From NCBI RefSeq assembly GCF_000315015.1, contig NZ_BAEP01000077.1:34535-98534 (forward strand): a stretch of 64,000 nt of DNA, given 5' to 3'. The DNA comes from Paraglaciecola mesophila KMM 241 (GTDB lineage Bacteria > Pseudomonadota > Gammaproteobacteria > Enterobacterales > Alteromonadaceae). Every line of letters begins with the position of its first letter. Position 1 is the first letter of the stretch. Shown piece after piece: positions 56,618 through 64,000 of the stretch. The translations under genes and the position numbers were made by a program. The notes below the pieces were generated by a model, which did no database searches, was not told where the DNA came from, and was given only the letters and a program-made list of their open reading frames with translations.

Positions 56618-58846
56618 TTACTGCGCTTTCATTGTTTTTAACTGCTCATCAGTGAGCAAACCACGACGCTCAAGCAAGGGCCATACTTTTGGATCTTGGC
56701 CTCTGAAGCGACGATACATGATCATCGGGTCTTCAGTGCCGCCAGTTTCAAGAACATGTTCACGGTAGCCGCTCGCAGTGTCTTGATCGAAAATGCCGTT
56801 TTGGCTAAACACTTGCCATGTATCAGCGTCATAAATGTTCGACCAGATATAGCCATAATACCCTGATGCATACCCGCCAGAGAATATATGCGAGAAATAG
56901 CCTGTGCGATACCTAGGAGTAATTTGTGGGATCAACCCAATCTCATCCATTGCCGCTTTTTCAAATGCATCTGCATCCTGTTCTGTGGCCGTTTCAAGGG
57001 TGTGCCATTTCATATCCAGTAATGCTGCCGCCATGTACTCTGTGGTAGCAAAACCTTGATTGAATTTACCTGCAGCTTGAATCTTTTCAATCAAAGTTTG
57101 AGGGATCACTTCACCGGTTTTATAGTGCTTGGCAAACTGCGCCAATACTTCGGGCTCCATCATCCAGTTTTCCATCACTTGCGACGGATACTCTACGTAA
57201 TCACGTGGTAATGAGGTGCCCGTTTGTGACTGATAGTAACCATCGGACAACAAGCCTTGTATAGCGTGGCCAAATTCGTGAAATAAGGTCGATGCTTGAT
57301 CAAACGTAAGTAGAACCGGCGCGTCGCCTACAGGACGTGGGTAGTTAAGCACATTGTAAATAATCGGCTTAACGTTCTCGCCAAACATTTTTTGCTGTTT
57401 ACGGTAGGAGTTCATCCAAGCGCCACCACGTTTGCTTTCGCGTACGTAGTAATCCGTCATATAAACGCCAATGCTAGAGCCGTCCTTGTCGAACACTTCG
57501 AAGGTACGCACATCTGGGTGATATTTGGGAATATCTTGACGTTCTTTAAAGGTCACTCCCCATAGCTTTTCTGCGGTATAAAAAACGCCTTCACGGGTTG
57601 CATCAAGAGAAAAGTACGGCTTAGTTTGCGCTGCGTCCAGATCGTAACGGGCTTTGCGAATTTTTTCAGCATAATACCACCAATCGTAAGCAGCGAGCGT
57701 GAAGTCACCGCCTTCTGCTTTGATCATATCTTGCATATCTGCGACTTCGTTTTTCGCTTGAGCTAATGCCGCTGGCCATACTTGGTCTAATAAGCCATAA
57801 ACATTTTCAGGGTTTTTCGCCATGGCTTTTTCAAGTACAAAATCCGCATAGGTTTTATAATCAAGTAATTGGGCTTTTTGGTAACGTAAGGAGGCAATTT
57901 TTGAGGCTAACTTTTTATTATCGTTAGCATTTTCGTTGTCACCACGTTGAATATAACCCTCGTATAAGGCTTTACGTAAATCACGATTTTCAGCGTAGGT
58001 CAAAAAAGGATTTTTACTAGGGCGATGAGTGGTAAATACCCATTTACCGTCGTGTCCACGCTCAGTGGCCGTTACTGCGGCAGCAGCAATAATATCCTCG
58101 GGTAGTCCAGCTAAGTCATCTTTCGTATCGATAACTAATTCAAAGGCGTTGGTTTCAGCGAGTAAATTCTCACCGAATTGAACTGATAATTTAGATAATT
58201 GGCTGTTCAAATCACGTAGTTTCGCTTTATCTACTTCACTTAGGTTAGCGCCACCCCGCACAAATGATTGATAGCTATCAGCAAGCAAGGTTTTCTGATC
58301 CACGCGCAAGTCGAGGCTGTCTCTTTGCTCATATACTGATTTAACGCGGGCAAAGAGTTTGGCATTAAGATAGATGTCATCATTTAACGCTGATAAGCGA
58401 GATGACATCTTTTTAGCAATGCCCTGCATTTCTTTGCTGGTATCAGTACCGTTTAGCGCGTAAAAAACAGTCGCTACATGATTAAGAGCTTGGCCTGATT
58501 TTTCCATCGCTTCGATGGTATTTTCAAATGTGGCAGCTTTACTAGAATTAGCGATGTCGTCAATTTCTTGTTGGTTTTGGACAATGGCAAAATCAAATGC
58601 AGGCTCGAAATGTTCAACCTTTATTTTTGAAAATTCAGGCACGCCAAATGGCGCACTTGACTCCGCTAGCAAGGGGTTATTATTTGCGATGTCACCGTTT
58701 TGTTGAGATGTTCTTTGCAGCTGAGTAGTGTCTTGCTGGGCAGTCTTTTGGTGCGCTGCGTCCTGATTTGCCTGGCTTGCGGTGTCGGGTTGACACGCAG
58801 CAAGCAAAACAGCCAATGCAACTGGGCTGAGTAATGCTTTTTTCAT
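56618..58846 (-). CDS. dcp: M3-family peptidyl-dipeptidase Dcp, predicted lipoprotein
   Basis: A 742-residue zinc peptidase releasing dipeptides from peptide C-termini. The active site is FHEFGHAIQGLLSD with HExxH; downstream GYASGYYGYIWS is typical of Dcp. The N-terminus is a signal with lipobox LAAC (Cys18), so it is anchored in the envelope, unlike cytosolic E. coli Dcp. Residues 20-52 form a Gln/Thr/Asp-rich linker with five-residue periodicity (AHQKT, AQQDT, SQQNG). Confidence 0.93.
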   Translation of the reverse strand: MKKALLSPVALAVLLAACQPDTASQANQDAAHQKTAQQDTTQLQRTSQQNGDIANNNPLLAESSAPFGVPEFSKIKVEHFEPAFDFAIVQNQQEIDDIANSSKAATFENTIEAMEKSGQALNHVATVFYALNGTDTSKEMQGIAKKMSSRLSALNDDIYLNAKLFARVKSVYEQRDSLDLRVDQKTLLADSYQSFVRGGANLSEVDKAKLRDLNSQLSKLSVQFGENLLAETNAFELVIDTKDDLAGLPEDIIAAAAVTATERGHDGKWVFTTHRPSKNPFLTYAENRDLRKALYEGYIQRGDNENANDNKKLASKIASLRYQKAQLLDYKTYADFVLEKAMAKNPENVYGLLDQVWPAALAQAKNEVADMQDMIKAEGGDFTLAAYDWWYYAEKIRKARYDLDAAQTKPYFSLDATREGVFYTAEKLWGVTFKERQDIPKYHPDVRTFEVFDKDGSSIGVYMTDYYVRESKRGGAWMNSYRKQQKMFGENVKPIIYNVLNYPRPVGDAPVLLTFDQASTLFHEFGHAIQGLLSDGYYQSQTGTSLPRDYVEYPSQVMENWMMEPEVLAQFAKHYKTGEVIPQTLIEKIQAAGKFNQGFATTEYMAAALLDMKWHTLETATEQDADAFEKAAMDEIGLIPQITPRYRTGYFSHIFSGGYASGYYGYIWSNIYDADTWQVFSQNGIFDQDTASGYREHVLETGGTEDPMIMYRRFRGQDPKVWPLLERRGLLTDEQLKTMKAQ

Positions 58847-59172
58847 AGGGATCCCTGAGTTAAATACTTTTGACGACTATGTTGTCGTTCGATTTTGTTT
58901 ATTGTGATGTCTCTTACCGGTGCACTGTCATGCTTGGGTAATACTAAAGACTATCGCGATATGCTATGTGACCGCAAATTTGTTGACCTATACTGGTGTA
59001 CGCAAAGTGTAAGCGTTGATGTGCAGCTATAAGCGCTGGTGATGAGTGTGATTTTTCTAGGGTGTTTTGCGCGTATTTTGAGCTAACAGACGAATAAATT
59101 AATTAATTCTTGCGAAAAAAATTATCAAATGTTAAAAAGTCAATCAAATTACATAAAAAGTTAATTTGCAGT
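58847..59172. promoter_or_regulatory. gene-free stretch between dcp and aroF
   Basis: Holds divergent upstream regions. No gene seen. The 3' half is very AT-rich (59095-59165) and leads into the TyrR box; a short in-frame upstream extension of aroF exists but is not family-like. Confidence 0.4.
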
Positions 59173-59190
59173 TGTAATTATATGTTTACA
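59173..59190 (+). promoter_or_regulatory. TyrR box upstream of aroF-tyrA
   Basis: TGTAAT-N6-TTTACA, one mismatch from the TyrR consensus TGTAAA-N6-TTTACA, with exact spacing. It lies about 90 bp before aroF, suiting tyrosine-dependent repression as in E. coli aroF-tyrA. Confidence 0.75.
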
Positions 59191-59279
59191 TTTAATCGGC
59201 CGCTTGCTTTAAACATGTTATTTCCAGTTCGACTGCCATGCAGTTCGTGTTTTACCCTTTACCTTGTGAGTCTAAGATT

Positions 59280-60371
59280 ATGTTACGCGACAACATCAAT
59301 AATATTAACGTTACCTCTGAACAGGTACTTGTTACCCCTGAAACCTTAAAGAGTGAGCTTCCCGTTACGGACCACGCTTTATCTGTGATCCAATCTTCAC
59401 GTCAAATTATTTCTGACATTATTCATCGTCGTGATCATCGATTTCTGGTTATCAGTGGACCATGCTCAATACATGATATTGAAGCCGCAAAAGAATACGC
59501 ACTTAAACTTAAAGAGCTACACGAGTCATGCAAAGACACGTTATACATAGTGATGCGGGTGTATTTTGAGAAACCACGTACGACCGTCGGTTGGAAAGGA
59601 CTGATCAACGACCCACATATTGATGATACGTTTGATATTGAAACAGGTTTACGTAAAGCGCGGGAGTTACTCATTTGGTTGGCGGAGCTTGAAATTCCAG
59701 TTGCTACAGAAGCGCTTGACCCGATTAGCCCTCAGTATTTAGCTGAGTTATTCAGCTGGTCGGCAATTGGCGCGCGTACTTCTGAGTCACAAACTCACCG
59801 TGAAATGGCTAGCGGCTTATCTATGCCTGTAGGTTTTAAAAACGGCACAGATGGTAGCCTAGGTATTGCTATTAATGCACTACAATCGGCCGCATCAGGT
59901 CACAGTTTCATGGGGATAAATGGCGAAGGGCAGGTGAGCGTGATCCAAACTCAAGGTAATCCTGATGGCCATATTATTCTTCGTGGTGGTAAGCAACCAA
60001 ACTATGATTCTGTTTGCGTGGCAGATTGCGAAGAAGAAATGCGCGCTGCAAAATTAAGTGCTGGTTTAGTCGTGGATTGTAGCCATGCGAACTCTAGTAA
60101 AGACTACCGCCGCCAGCCATTGGTAGCACAAAATGTGGTGAATCAAATACTCGGTGGTAACCAATCAGTGATTGGCATTATGTTAGAAAGCCATTTAAAT
60201 GCGGGCAATCAAAGCAATAAAGGTAAGACGCCTAGTGAGCTAGAGTATGGTGTGTCTATCACCGATGGTTGTATCAATTGGGAATCAACAGATGAGTTAA
60301 TTAACCACATGCGTGATAAACTTATTACTGTATTGCCTTTGCGGTTAAATAAACTTAACAGCCCAAATTAA
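59280..60371 (+). CDS. aroF: 3-deoxy-7-phosphoheptulonate synthase, AroF type
   Basis: First enzyme of aromatic amino-acid synthesis, joining PEP and erythrose-4-P. Start ATG 59280 (LRDNINNINVTSEQVLVTPE) aligns with E. coli AroF. Core blocks SGPCSIHD, MRVYFEKPRTTVGWKGL, GFKNGTDGS and VDCSHANS. 363 residues. Upstream TyrR box and downstream tyrA point to the tyrosine-sensitive isoenzyme. Confidence 0.93.
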   Translation: MLRDNINNINVTSEQVLVTPETLKSELPVTDHALSVIQSSRQIISDIIHRRDHRFLVISGPCSIHDIEAAKEYALKLKELHESCKDTLYIVMRVYFEKPRTTVGWKGLINDPHIDDTFDIETGLRKARELLIWLAELEIPVATEALDPISPQYLAELFSWSAIGARTSESQTHREMASGLSMPVGFKNGTDGSLGIAINALQSAASGHSFMGINGEGQVSVIQTQGNPDGHIILRGGKQPNYDSVCVADCEEEMRAAKLSAGLVVDCSHANSSKDYRRQPLVAQNVVNQILGGNQSVIGIMLESHLNAGNQSNKGKTPSELEYGVSITDGCINWESTDELINHMRDKLITVLPLRLNKLNSPN

Positions 60372-60382
60372 AAGGAACTTGA

Positions 60383-61510
60383 ATGCCAACCGAACTAGAA
60401 ATATTACGCGACCAAATTGATAGCCTAGATTCTGAGCTAGTGGGGCTGTTAGCAAAGCGTGCTGCGCTGACTGAACAGGTTGGTGTGTATAAAAGTAAGG
60501 TTGGTTTGCCTATTTATGTTCCCGCTCGTGAAGCCGAATTAATTGAGCAGCGCTGTGAACAAGCTAAAGCGTTAGGTGTTCCTCCTGCATTAGTCGAAGA
60601 CTTATTGCGCCGAATTATGCGTGAGTCGTATCACACGCAAAATAAACGTTATATGTGTTGTGCTCCGCAGGTTAACAATATAGTTGTTATTGGTGGTGGC
60701 GGTGCGTTAGGGCGTATTTTCGTGGATATGTTTACCCGAAGCGGTTATAAGGTCGATGTTCTTGAACAAAAAGATTGGCCTAGGGCCGACGCAATGTTCG
60801 CAACAGCAAGCTTGGTGCTTGTGGCGGTCCCTATTCAATTAACCGAACAAATCATTGCTAAGCTAGATAATCTGCCTGAAAGTTGCATTTTAGCCGATAT
60901 CACCAGTACCAAAGCAGTGGCATTGGCTGCCATGTTAAAAGCCCATAAAGGGCCGGTGGTTGGCTTACACCCTATGTTTGGGCCTGATGTATCCAGTATG
61001 GTCAAACAGGTTGTGGTTGTATGCCATGGCCGCGAGGAAGACAAATACCAATGGTTATTGCAGCAAATGCGTGTTTGGGGAGCTGCACTACAGGAAACTG
61101 ATGCTCAAGAGCATGATGATTCAATGGTGTTTATTCAAGTCATGCGCCACTTCTCTAGTTACGTGTTTGGTGCGCATCTGCTGACTGAAAACCCTTCGCT
61201 TGATCAACTTATTTCGCTCAGTTCGCCAATCTACCGATTGGAACTGGCTATGGTTGGGCGCTTGTTCGCCCAAGATCCTGCCTTATACACGGATATCATT
61301 TTTAATAACAAAGACAGCGTTGCTGTACTCACCAGTTTTAGAGATACCTTTGATCACGCTTTAGATATGCTCAAAAAAGGTGATAAAGGCTCGTTTATTA
61401 AATTGTTCTTTAAGATTGGCGCTTGGTTTGGCGATTATTCAAAGCAATCGTTGGTAGACAGCAAAAAGTTACTTCTTAAAGCGAACGATGATCGTACAAT
61501 AAGCGAGTAA
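60383..61510 (+). CDS. tyrA: bifunctional chorismate mutase/prephenate dehydrogenase
   Basis: Makes 4-hydroxyphenylpyruvate for tyrosine. Residues 1-90 are an AroQ chorismate mutase (LRDQIDSLDSELVGLLAKR), then an NAD-binding dehydrogenase domain (VVIGGGGALGRIFVDMF) with LHPMFGPDVSS. 375 residues. 11 bp after aroF, in one operon. Confidence 0.96.
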   Translation: MPTELEILRDQIDSLDSELVGLLAKRAALTEQVGVYKSKVGLPIYVPAREAELIEQRCEQAKALGVPPALVEDLLRRIMRESYHTQNKRYMCCAPQVNNIVVIGGGGALGRIFVDMFTRSGYKVDVLEQKDWPRADAMFATASLVLVAVPIQLTEQIIAKLDNLPESCILADITSTKAVALAAMLKAHKGPVVGLHPMFGPDVSSMVKQVVVVCHGREEDKYQWLLQQMRVWGAALQETDAQEHDDSMVFIQVMRHFSSYVFGAHLLTENPSLDQLISLSSPIYRLELAMVGRLFAQDPALYTDIIFNNKDSVAVLTSFRDTFDHALDMLKKGDKGSFIKLFFKIGAWFGDYSKQSLVDSKKLLLKANDDRTISE

Positions 61511-61539
61511 TACTCATCCATTAATAGTGTTTTAATATC

Positions 61540-62211
61540 ATGATTTCACGGTTACCAAGGTGGGTGGAGTACGGCGCATTTATATTGGCTATGATAGCCG
61601 GTACTGTGAATGCCGTGGGATTATTAGGCTTTACCCACCAAGCTATATCTCATCTATCAGGCACCGCAACGCTTATTGGGGCAAGTTTAAGCCATGTATC
61701 GTTAAAAGAGTCGTTTCACCTTTTCGCTATTCTGCTCAGCTTTATGCTGGGGGCAGCTTTCTCTGGCTTTTTCTTACGTAATCGTACTCTCAAGCTATCT
61801 CGCCATTATGACTTTTTACTTTTCACGGAGGGATGCCTTTTATTGCTATCCATTTGGTTACTTAGAGAGAATTACGCTGCTGGTCACTATACTGCATCTG
61901 CCGCATGTGGTTTGCAAAATGCTCTGGCAACCACCTACAGCGGAGCCATTATCCGGACCACTCACATGACAGGGATTTTTACCGATTTGGGGATCATGTT
62001 AGGCGAACGGTTAAGACAGAAAAGCTTTGATAAGCGCAAAATGATATTGTTCTTATTGCTAATCAGCGGGTTTATTAGTGGCGGAGCGATTGGCACCAGT
62101 TTATTTACCTACTTCGGTTTTAACGCGTTGTTAATGCCGGCATCACTATGCTTTGTTCTGGCACTGAGCTACCGCGTTTATCGCAATAAAATGAAAAGAA
62201 GGCGCTATTAG
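61540..62211 (+). CDS. DUF1275 (YoaK-like) membrane protein
   Basis: A 223-residue inner-membrane protein with six predicted helices. Family features: AGTVNAVGLLGF, SHLSGTATLIGASLSH and ACGLQNALATTYSGAIIRTT with THMTGIFTDLG. Function unknown; location 29 bp after tyrA suggests read-through expression. The terminator overlaps its stop codon. Confidence 0.85.
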   Translation: MISRLPRWVEYGAFILAMIAGTVNAVGLLGFTHQAISHLSGTATLIGASLSHVSLKESFHLFAILLSFMLGAAFSGFFLRNRTLKLSRHYDFLLFTEGCLLLLSIWLLRENYAAGHYTASAACGLQNALATTYSGAIIRTTHMTGIFTDLGIMLGERLRQKSFDKRKMILFLLLISGFISGGAIGTSLFTYFGFNALLMPASLCFVLALSYRVYRNKMKRRRY

Positions 62212-62220
62212 CGCCTTCTT
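62196..62220. terminator. bidirectional terminator between DUF1275 gene and pheA
   Basis: AAGAAGGCGC pairs with GCGCCTTCTT around TATTA. The left arm and loop contain the last codons and stop of the DUF1275 gene. Confidence 0.85.
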
Positions 62221-62262
62221 TATGTTAAATAGACCCACCTTCTAGGTGGACAATTGCCTTAA

Positions 62263-63447
62263 CTATTCTTCTTTAAGGGCATTGACTGCAGCAATTTTGG
62301 TTGGGTTTATTTCATCATTGGGATAGCAGCCCAATATTTTGAAATAACGAGTGGTATTTTTAAGCTCCTCGAGGGCGACTTGCATGGGCCCATCTTGGAT
62401 ATTCCCTTCAACATCAATGTAAAACATCTCCTCCCAAGGGTTACCGGTAATCGGCCTAGATTCGAGTTTAGTCATATTAATGTTGTTACTTTTGAGCACC
62501 ATTAGGGCCTCTACAAGCGCACCAGACTTTTGTACCGTAGACATGACTAAGGTTGTTTTGGCAGGAACTTGCAACGGCACATTAACCGGTTGACGAGCAA
62601 CCACGAAGAAACGGCTGTGATTCTCTTTTTGATTAGCAAGGTTAGACTTAATAGCATGTAATCCATATAAAGCACCGCCTGCTTCACTGCCTATAGCGGC
62701 CACTGACTCGCTTTGTAATTCATTCACCGTCATCATGGCTGTTGATGTGGCGTCACAGGTTATGACTTCCACATTGCCGAGCTCAGCTAAAAAGTGACTG
62801 CACTGGGCAAATACCTGCGGATGCGCATATAAGGTTTTAATGCGGTGAACGTCGGTATTTTTAGAAACTAACAATGCATGTTTAATCGGATGTGTTAACT
62901 CGCCAATGATCGACAGATGCGTATGTTGTAATTGGTCGTACACTTCATTGATACTACCAGACGATGTATTTTCAATCGGCAATACGGCGTAGTCAGCTTC
63001 GTTGGTTTCTACTTTTTTGATGATTTCGCCAAAGCTTTGGCAGCCGATCTCTAAAAGCTCACCCGGGCGACGAGAAAAGTACTTTTGTGTCGCAAGATAA
63101 CTATAAGAGCCTTTGTCCCCTAAAAACGCCACACGGTTAAGAGGAAGACTACTACCCGGATTCGCTCTTTCAGCTAACAACGCTTGCTGATTAAGTACTG
63201 AATCTTCAATGATCACATGAAACAACTGAGTCACATAATGGGCATCTAGACCGTGACCTTGACCGCGCTTAATCAAACTGACGAGCAGCTGTTCTTCGCG
63301 CTTATGATCCCTTACTGGAATATGATGGGTTATTTTAGTTTCAGCCACTTGATTGGTACATTGCTGGCGCTCTGCAAGCAGTTTAAGTAACTGCTGATCA
63401 ATTGAGGTAATTTGTTCTCTTAGTTTATCTAGCTCCACGACCGACAT
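62263..63447 (-). CDS. pheA: bifunctional chorismate mutase/prephenate dehydratase
   Basis: Makes phenylpyruvate. Residues 1-85 are an AroQ mutase (LREQITSIDQQLLKLLAERQ), about 105-280 the prephenate dehydratase (FLGDKGSYSYLA, PIENTSSGSINEVYD) and the C-terminus an ACT domain with the Phe-binding ESRP motif. I choose ATG 63447 since GGAAGTGAG precedes it; ATG 63462 is an alternative adding five residues. About 394 residues. Confidence 0.96.
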   Translation of the reverse strand: MSVVELDKLREQITSIDQQLLKLLAERQQCTNQVAETKITHHIPVRDHKREEQLLVSLIKRGQGHGLDAHYVTQLFHVIIEDSVLNQQALLAERANPGSSLPLNRVAFLGDKGSYSYLATQKYFSRRPGELLEIGCQSFGEIIKKVETNEADYAVLPIENTSSGSINEVYDQLQHTHLSIIGELTHPIKHALLVSKNTDVHRIKTLYAHPQVFAQCSHFLAELGNVEVITCDATSTAMMTVNELQSESVAAIGSEAGGALYGLHAIKSNLANQKENHSRFFVVARQPVNVPLQVPAKTTLVMSTVQKSGALVEALMVLKSNNINMTKLESRPITGNPWEEMFYIDVEGNIQDGPMQVALEELKNTTRYFKILGCYPNDEINPTKIAAVNALKEE

Positions 63448-63462
63448 TTTACTCACTTCCAT

Positions 63463-63670
63463 AAACAGGTTAAAAGGCCTTTTTGGTAAGGCATAAGTTC
63501 TTTGTACATAAATGATTTAACACAGGCTTGGCGCGCTGAAACTACTATCAGTTAGGCTATTGAATCTATTAACTCAGACGCCTGATGTCAATCATTACCT
63601 TATGCCAAAATGGCCTTTAGACGCGTAAAACTCTATAAACTGGTTAAAAACCTAAGTTTTGCCCGCGAAA
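63463..63670 (-). promoter_or_regulatory. pheA promoter and leader
   Basis: On the minus strand TTGACA (63586-63591), 17 bp, TAGATT (63563-63568) is a good sigma-70 promoter giving a leader of about 110 nt. Flanking it are imperfect inverted arms at 63472-63496 and 63596-63619 (AAAGGCC and GGCATAA with their complements). No Phe-rich leader peptide or clear attenuator is present. Confidence 0.5.
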
Positions 63671-64000
63671 TTACTCCTCAAGAAGGGAAATAAGTAGCAT
63701 CTTAACTTGTTCCACTTCAAAAGGTTTATCGCACAAAGCATTCACCCCTGTCTGGTGAATGTTGGCCATATGCAAGCTATTAACAGATTCAGAAGTCACC
63801 ATAATAATGGGAATATGAGAGGTTTCAGTGTTAAAACGGATGAACTCTGATAATTCTCTACCATCCATTTCCGGCATATTGTAATCAGTGACCACTAAAT
63901 CAAAGGTGTGCTCTTTAAGTTTACTTAACGCCGTTGCGCCATTCTCGGCTTCGATTATTTGCTCAATCCCCAGTCCTTGCAGAACACGTTTTATATGATT
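63671..64000 (-). CDS. receiver-domain response regulator (partial, N-terminus outside window)
   Basis: 109 codons continue to the right edge without a start. The sequence covers a receiver from its first helix: phosphoacceptor Asp in VVTDYNMPEMDG, Thr in IIMVTSES and Lys in CDKPFEVEQV; it ends ISLLEE. Either a single-domain CheY-like protein or the last domain of a larger regulator. Confidence 0.85.
   Translation of the reverse strand, partial: NHIKRVLQGLGIEQIIEAENGATALSKLKEHTFDLVVTDYNMPEMDGRELSEFIRFNTETSHIPIIMVTSESVNSLHMANIHQTGVNALCDKPFEVEQVKMLLISLLEE

Noticed and set aside
59238..59279. Leader peptide ahead of aroF (MQFVFYPLPC)
   Set aside because: It is in frame with aroF without a stop, lacks a ribosome site, and control is better explained by the TyrR box.

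Overview
The window is chromosomal DNA of a marine gammaproteobacterium of the Alteromonadaceae type, most like Paraglaciecola/Alteromonas (the former Pseudoalteromonas atlantica group). This is inferred from protein similarity remembered by eye and from gene order: lipA-lipB-ybeD-dacA-rlpA-mltB-rodA-mrdA-rlmH-rsfS-nadD-holA-lptE-leuS, yhbY/rlmE-ftsH-folP-glmM-tpiA-secG-tRNA-Leu, and rpsP-rimM-trmD-rplS. No genome comparison could be run. Most of the window is core genome. The accessory part is chiefly the first 12.6 kb.

Layout. 1-1.8 kb: a BaeS-like sensor kinase cut by the left edge, diverging from a small lipoprotein and a proline-rich small protein. 1.9-12.6 kb: a signalling island. It holds a stand-alone Rossmann domain of the GDP-mannose dehydrogenase family; an H-NOX nitric-oxide sensor with its overlapping histidine kinase; on the other strand a four-gene run (HTH-receiver regulator, PhnD-like periplasmic binding protein, membrane histidine kinase, receiver with a degenerate HD-GYP domain); then a porin-like barrel and a receiver-degenerate GGDEF-EAL phosphodiesterase. 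12.5-24.4 kb: smrB, prmB, aroC, an MFS transporter, a cold-shock gene, ansA, a gluzincin protease with a dienelactone hydrolase, ppnP, a diguanylate cyclase, a cupin, a cyclophilin and small conserved genes. 24.4-38.7 kb: lipoate synthesis, cell-wall elongation and leuS on the minus strand. 38.8-42.5 kb: an SRPBCC pseudogene, a Lon-type protease and an FKBP isomerase. 42.6-49.3 kb: yhbY and the rlmE to tRNA-Leu run. 49.3-53 kb: an orphan MalK-type ATPase and the rpsP operon. 53-58.8 kb: a VOC protein and soxR around one palindrome, rlmF, maa, a DnaJ-related protein and a lipoprotein M3 peptidase. 59-63.5 kb: aroF-tyrA under a TyrR box, a DUF1275 membrane protein, and pheA. 63.7 kb to the end: a receiver protein cut by the right edge.

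The most interesting region is 2.9-12.6 kb. Two kinases with similar phosphotransfer regions, one joined to a haem NO sensor and the other apparently to a periplasmic binding protein, lie beside three response regulators whose domain types match HnoB, HnoC and HnoD of the Shewanella H-NOX network. A shared-output NO/solute system controlling cyclic di-GMP is the best reading. The same region carries two related arrays of 15-bp tandem repeats, one inside a kinase catalytic domain and one in the promoter of the phosphodiesterase gene.
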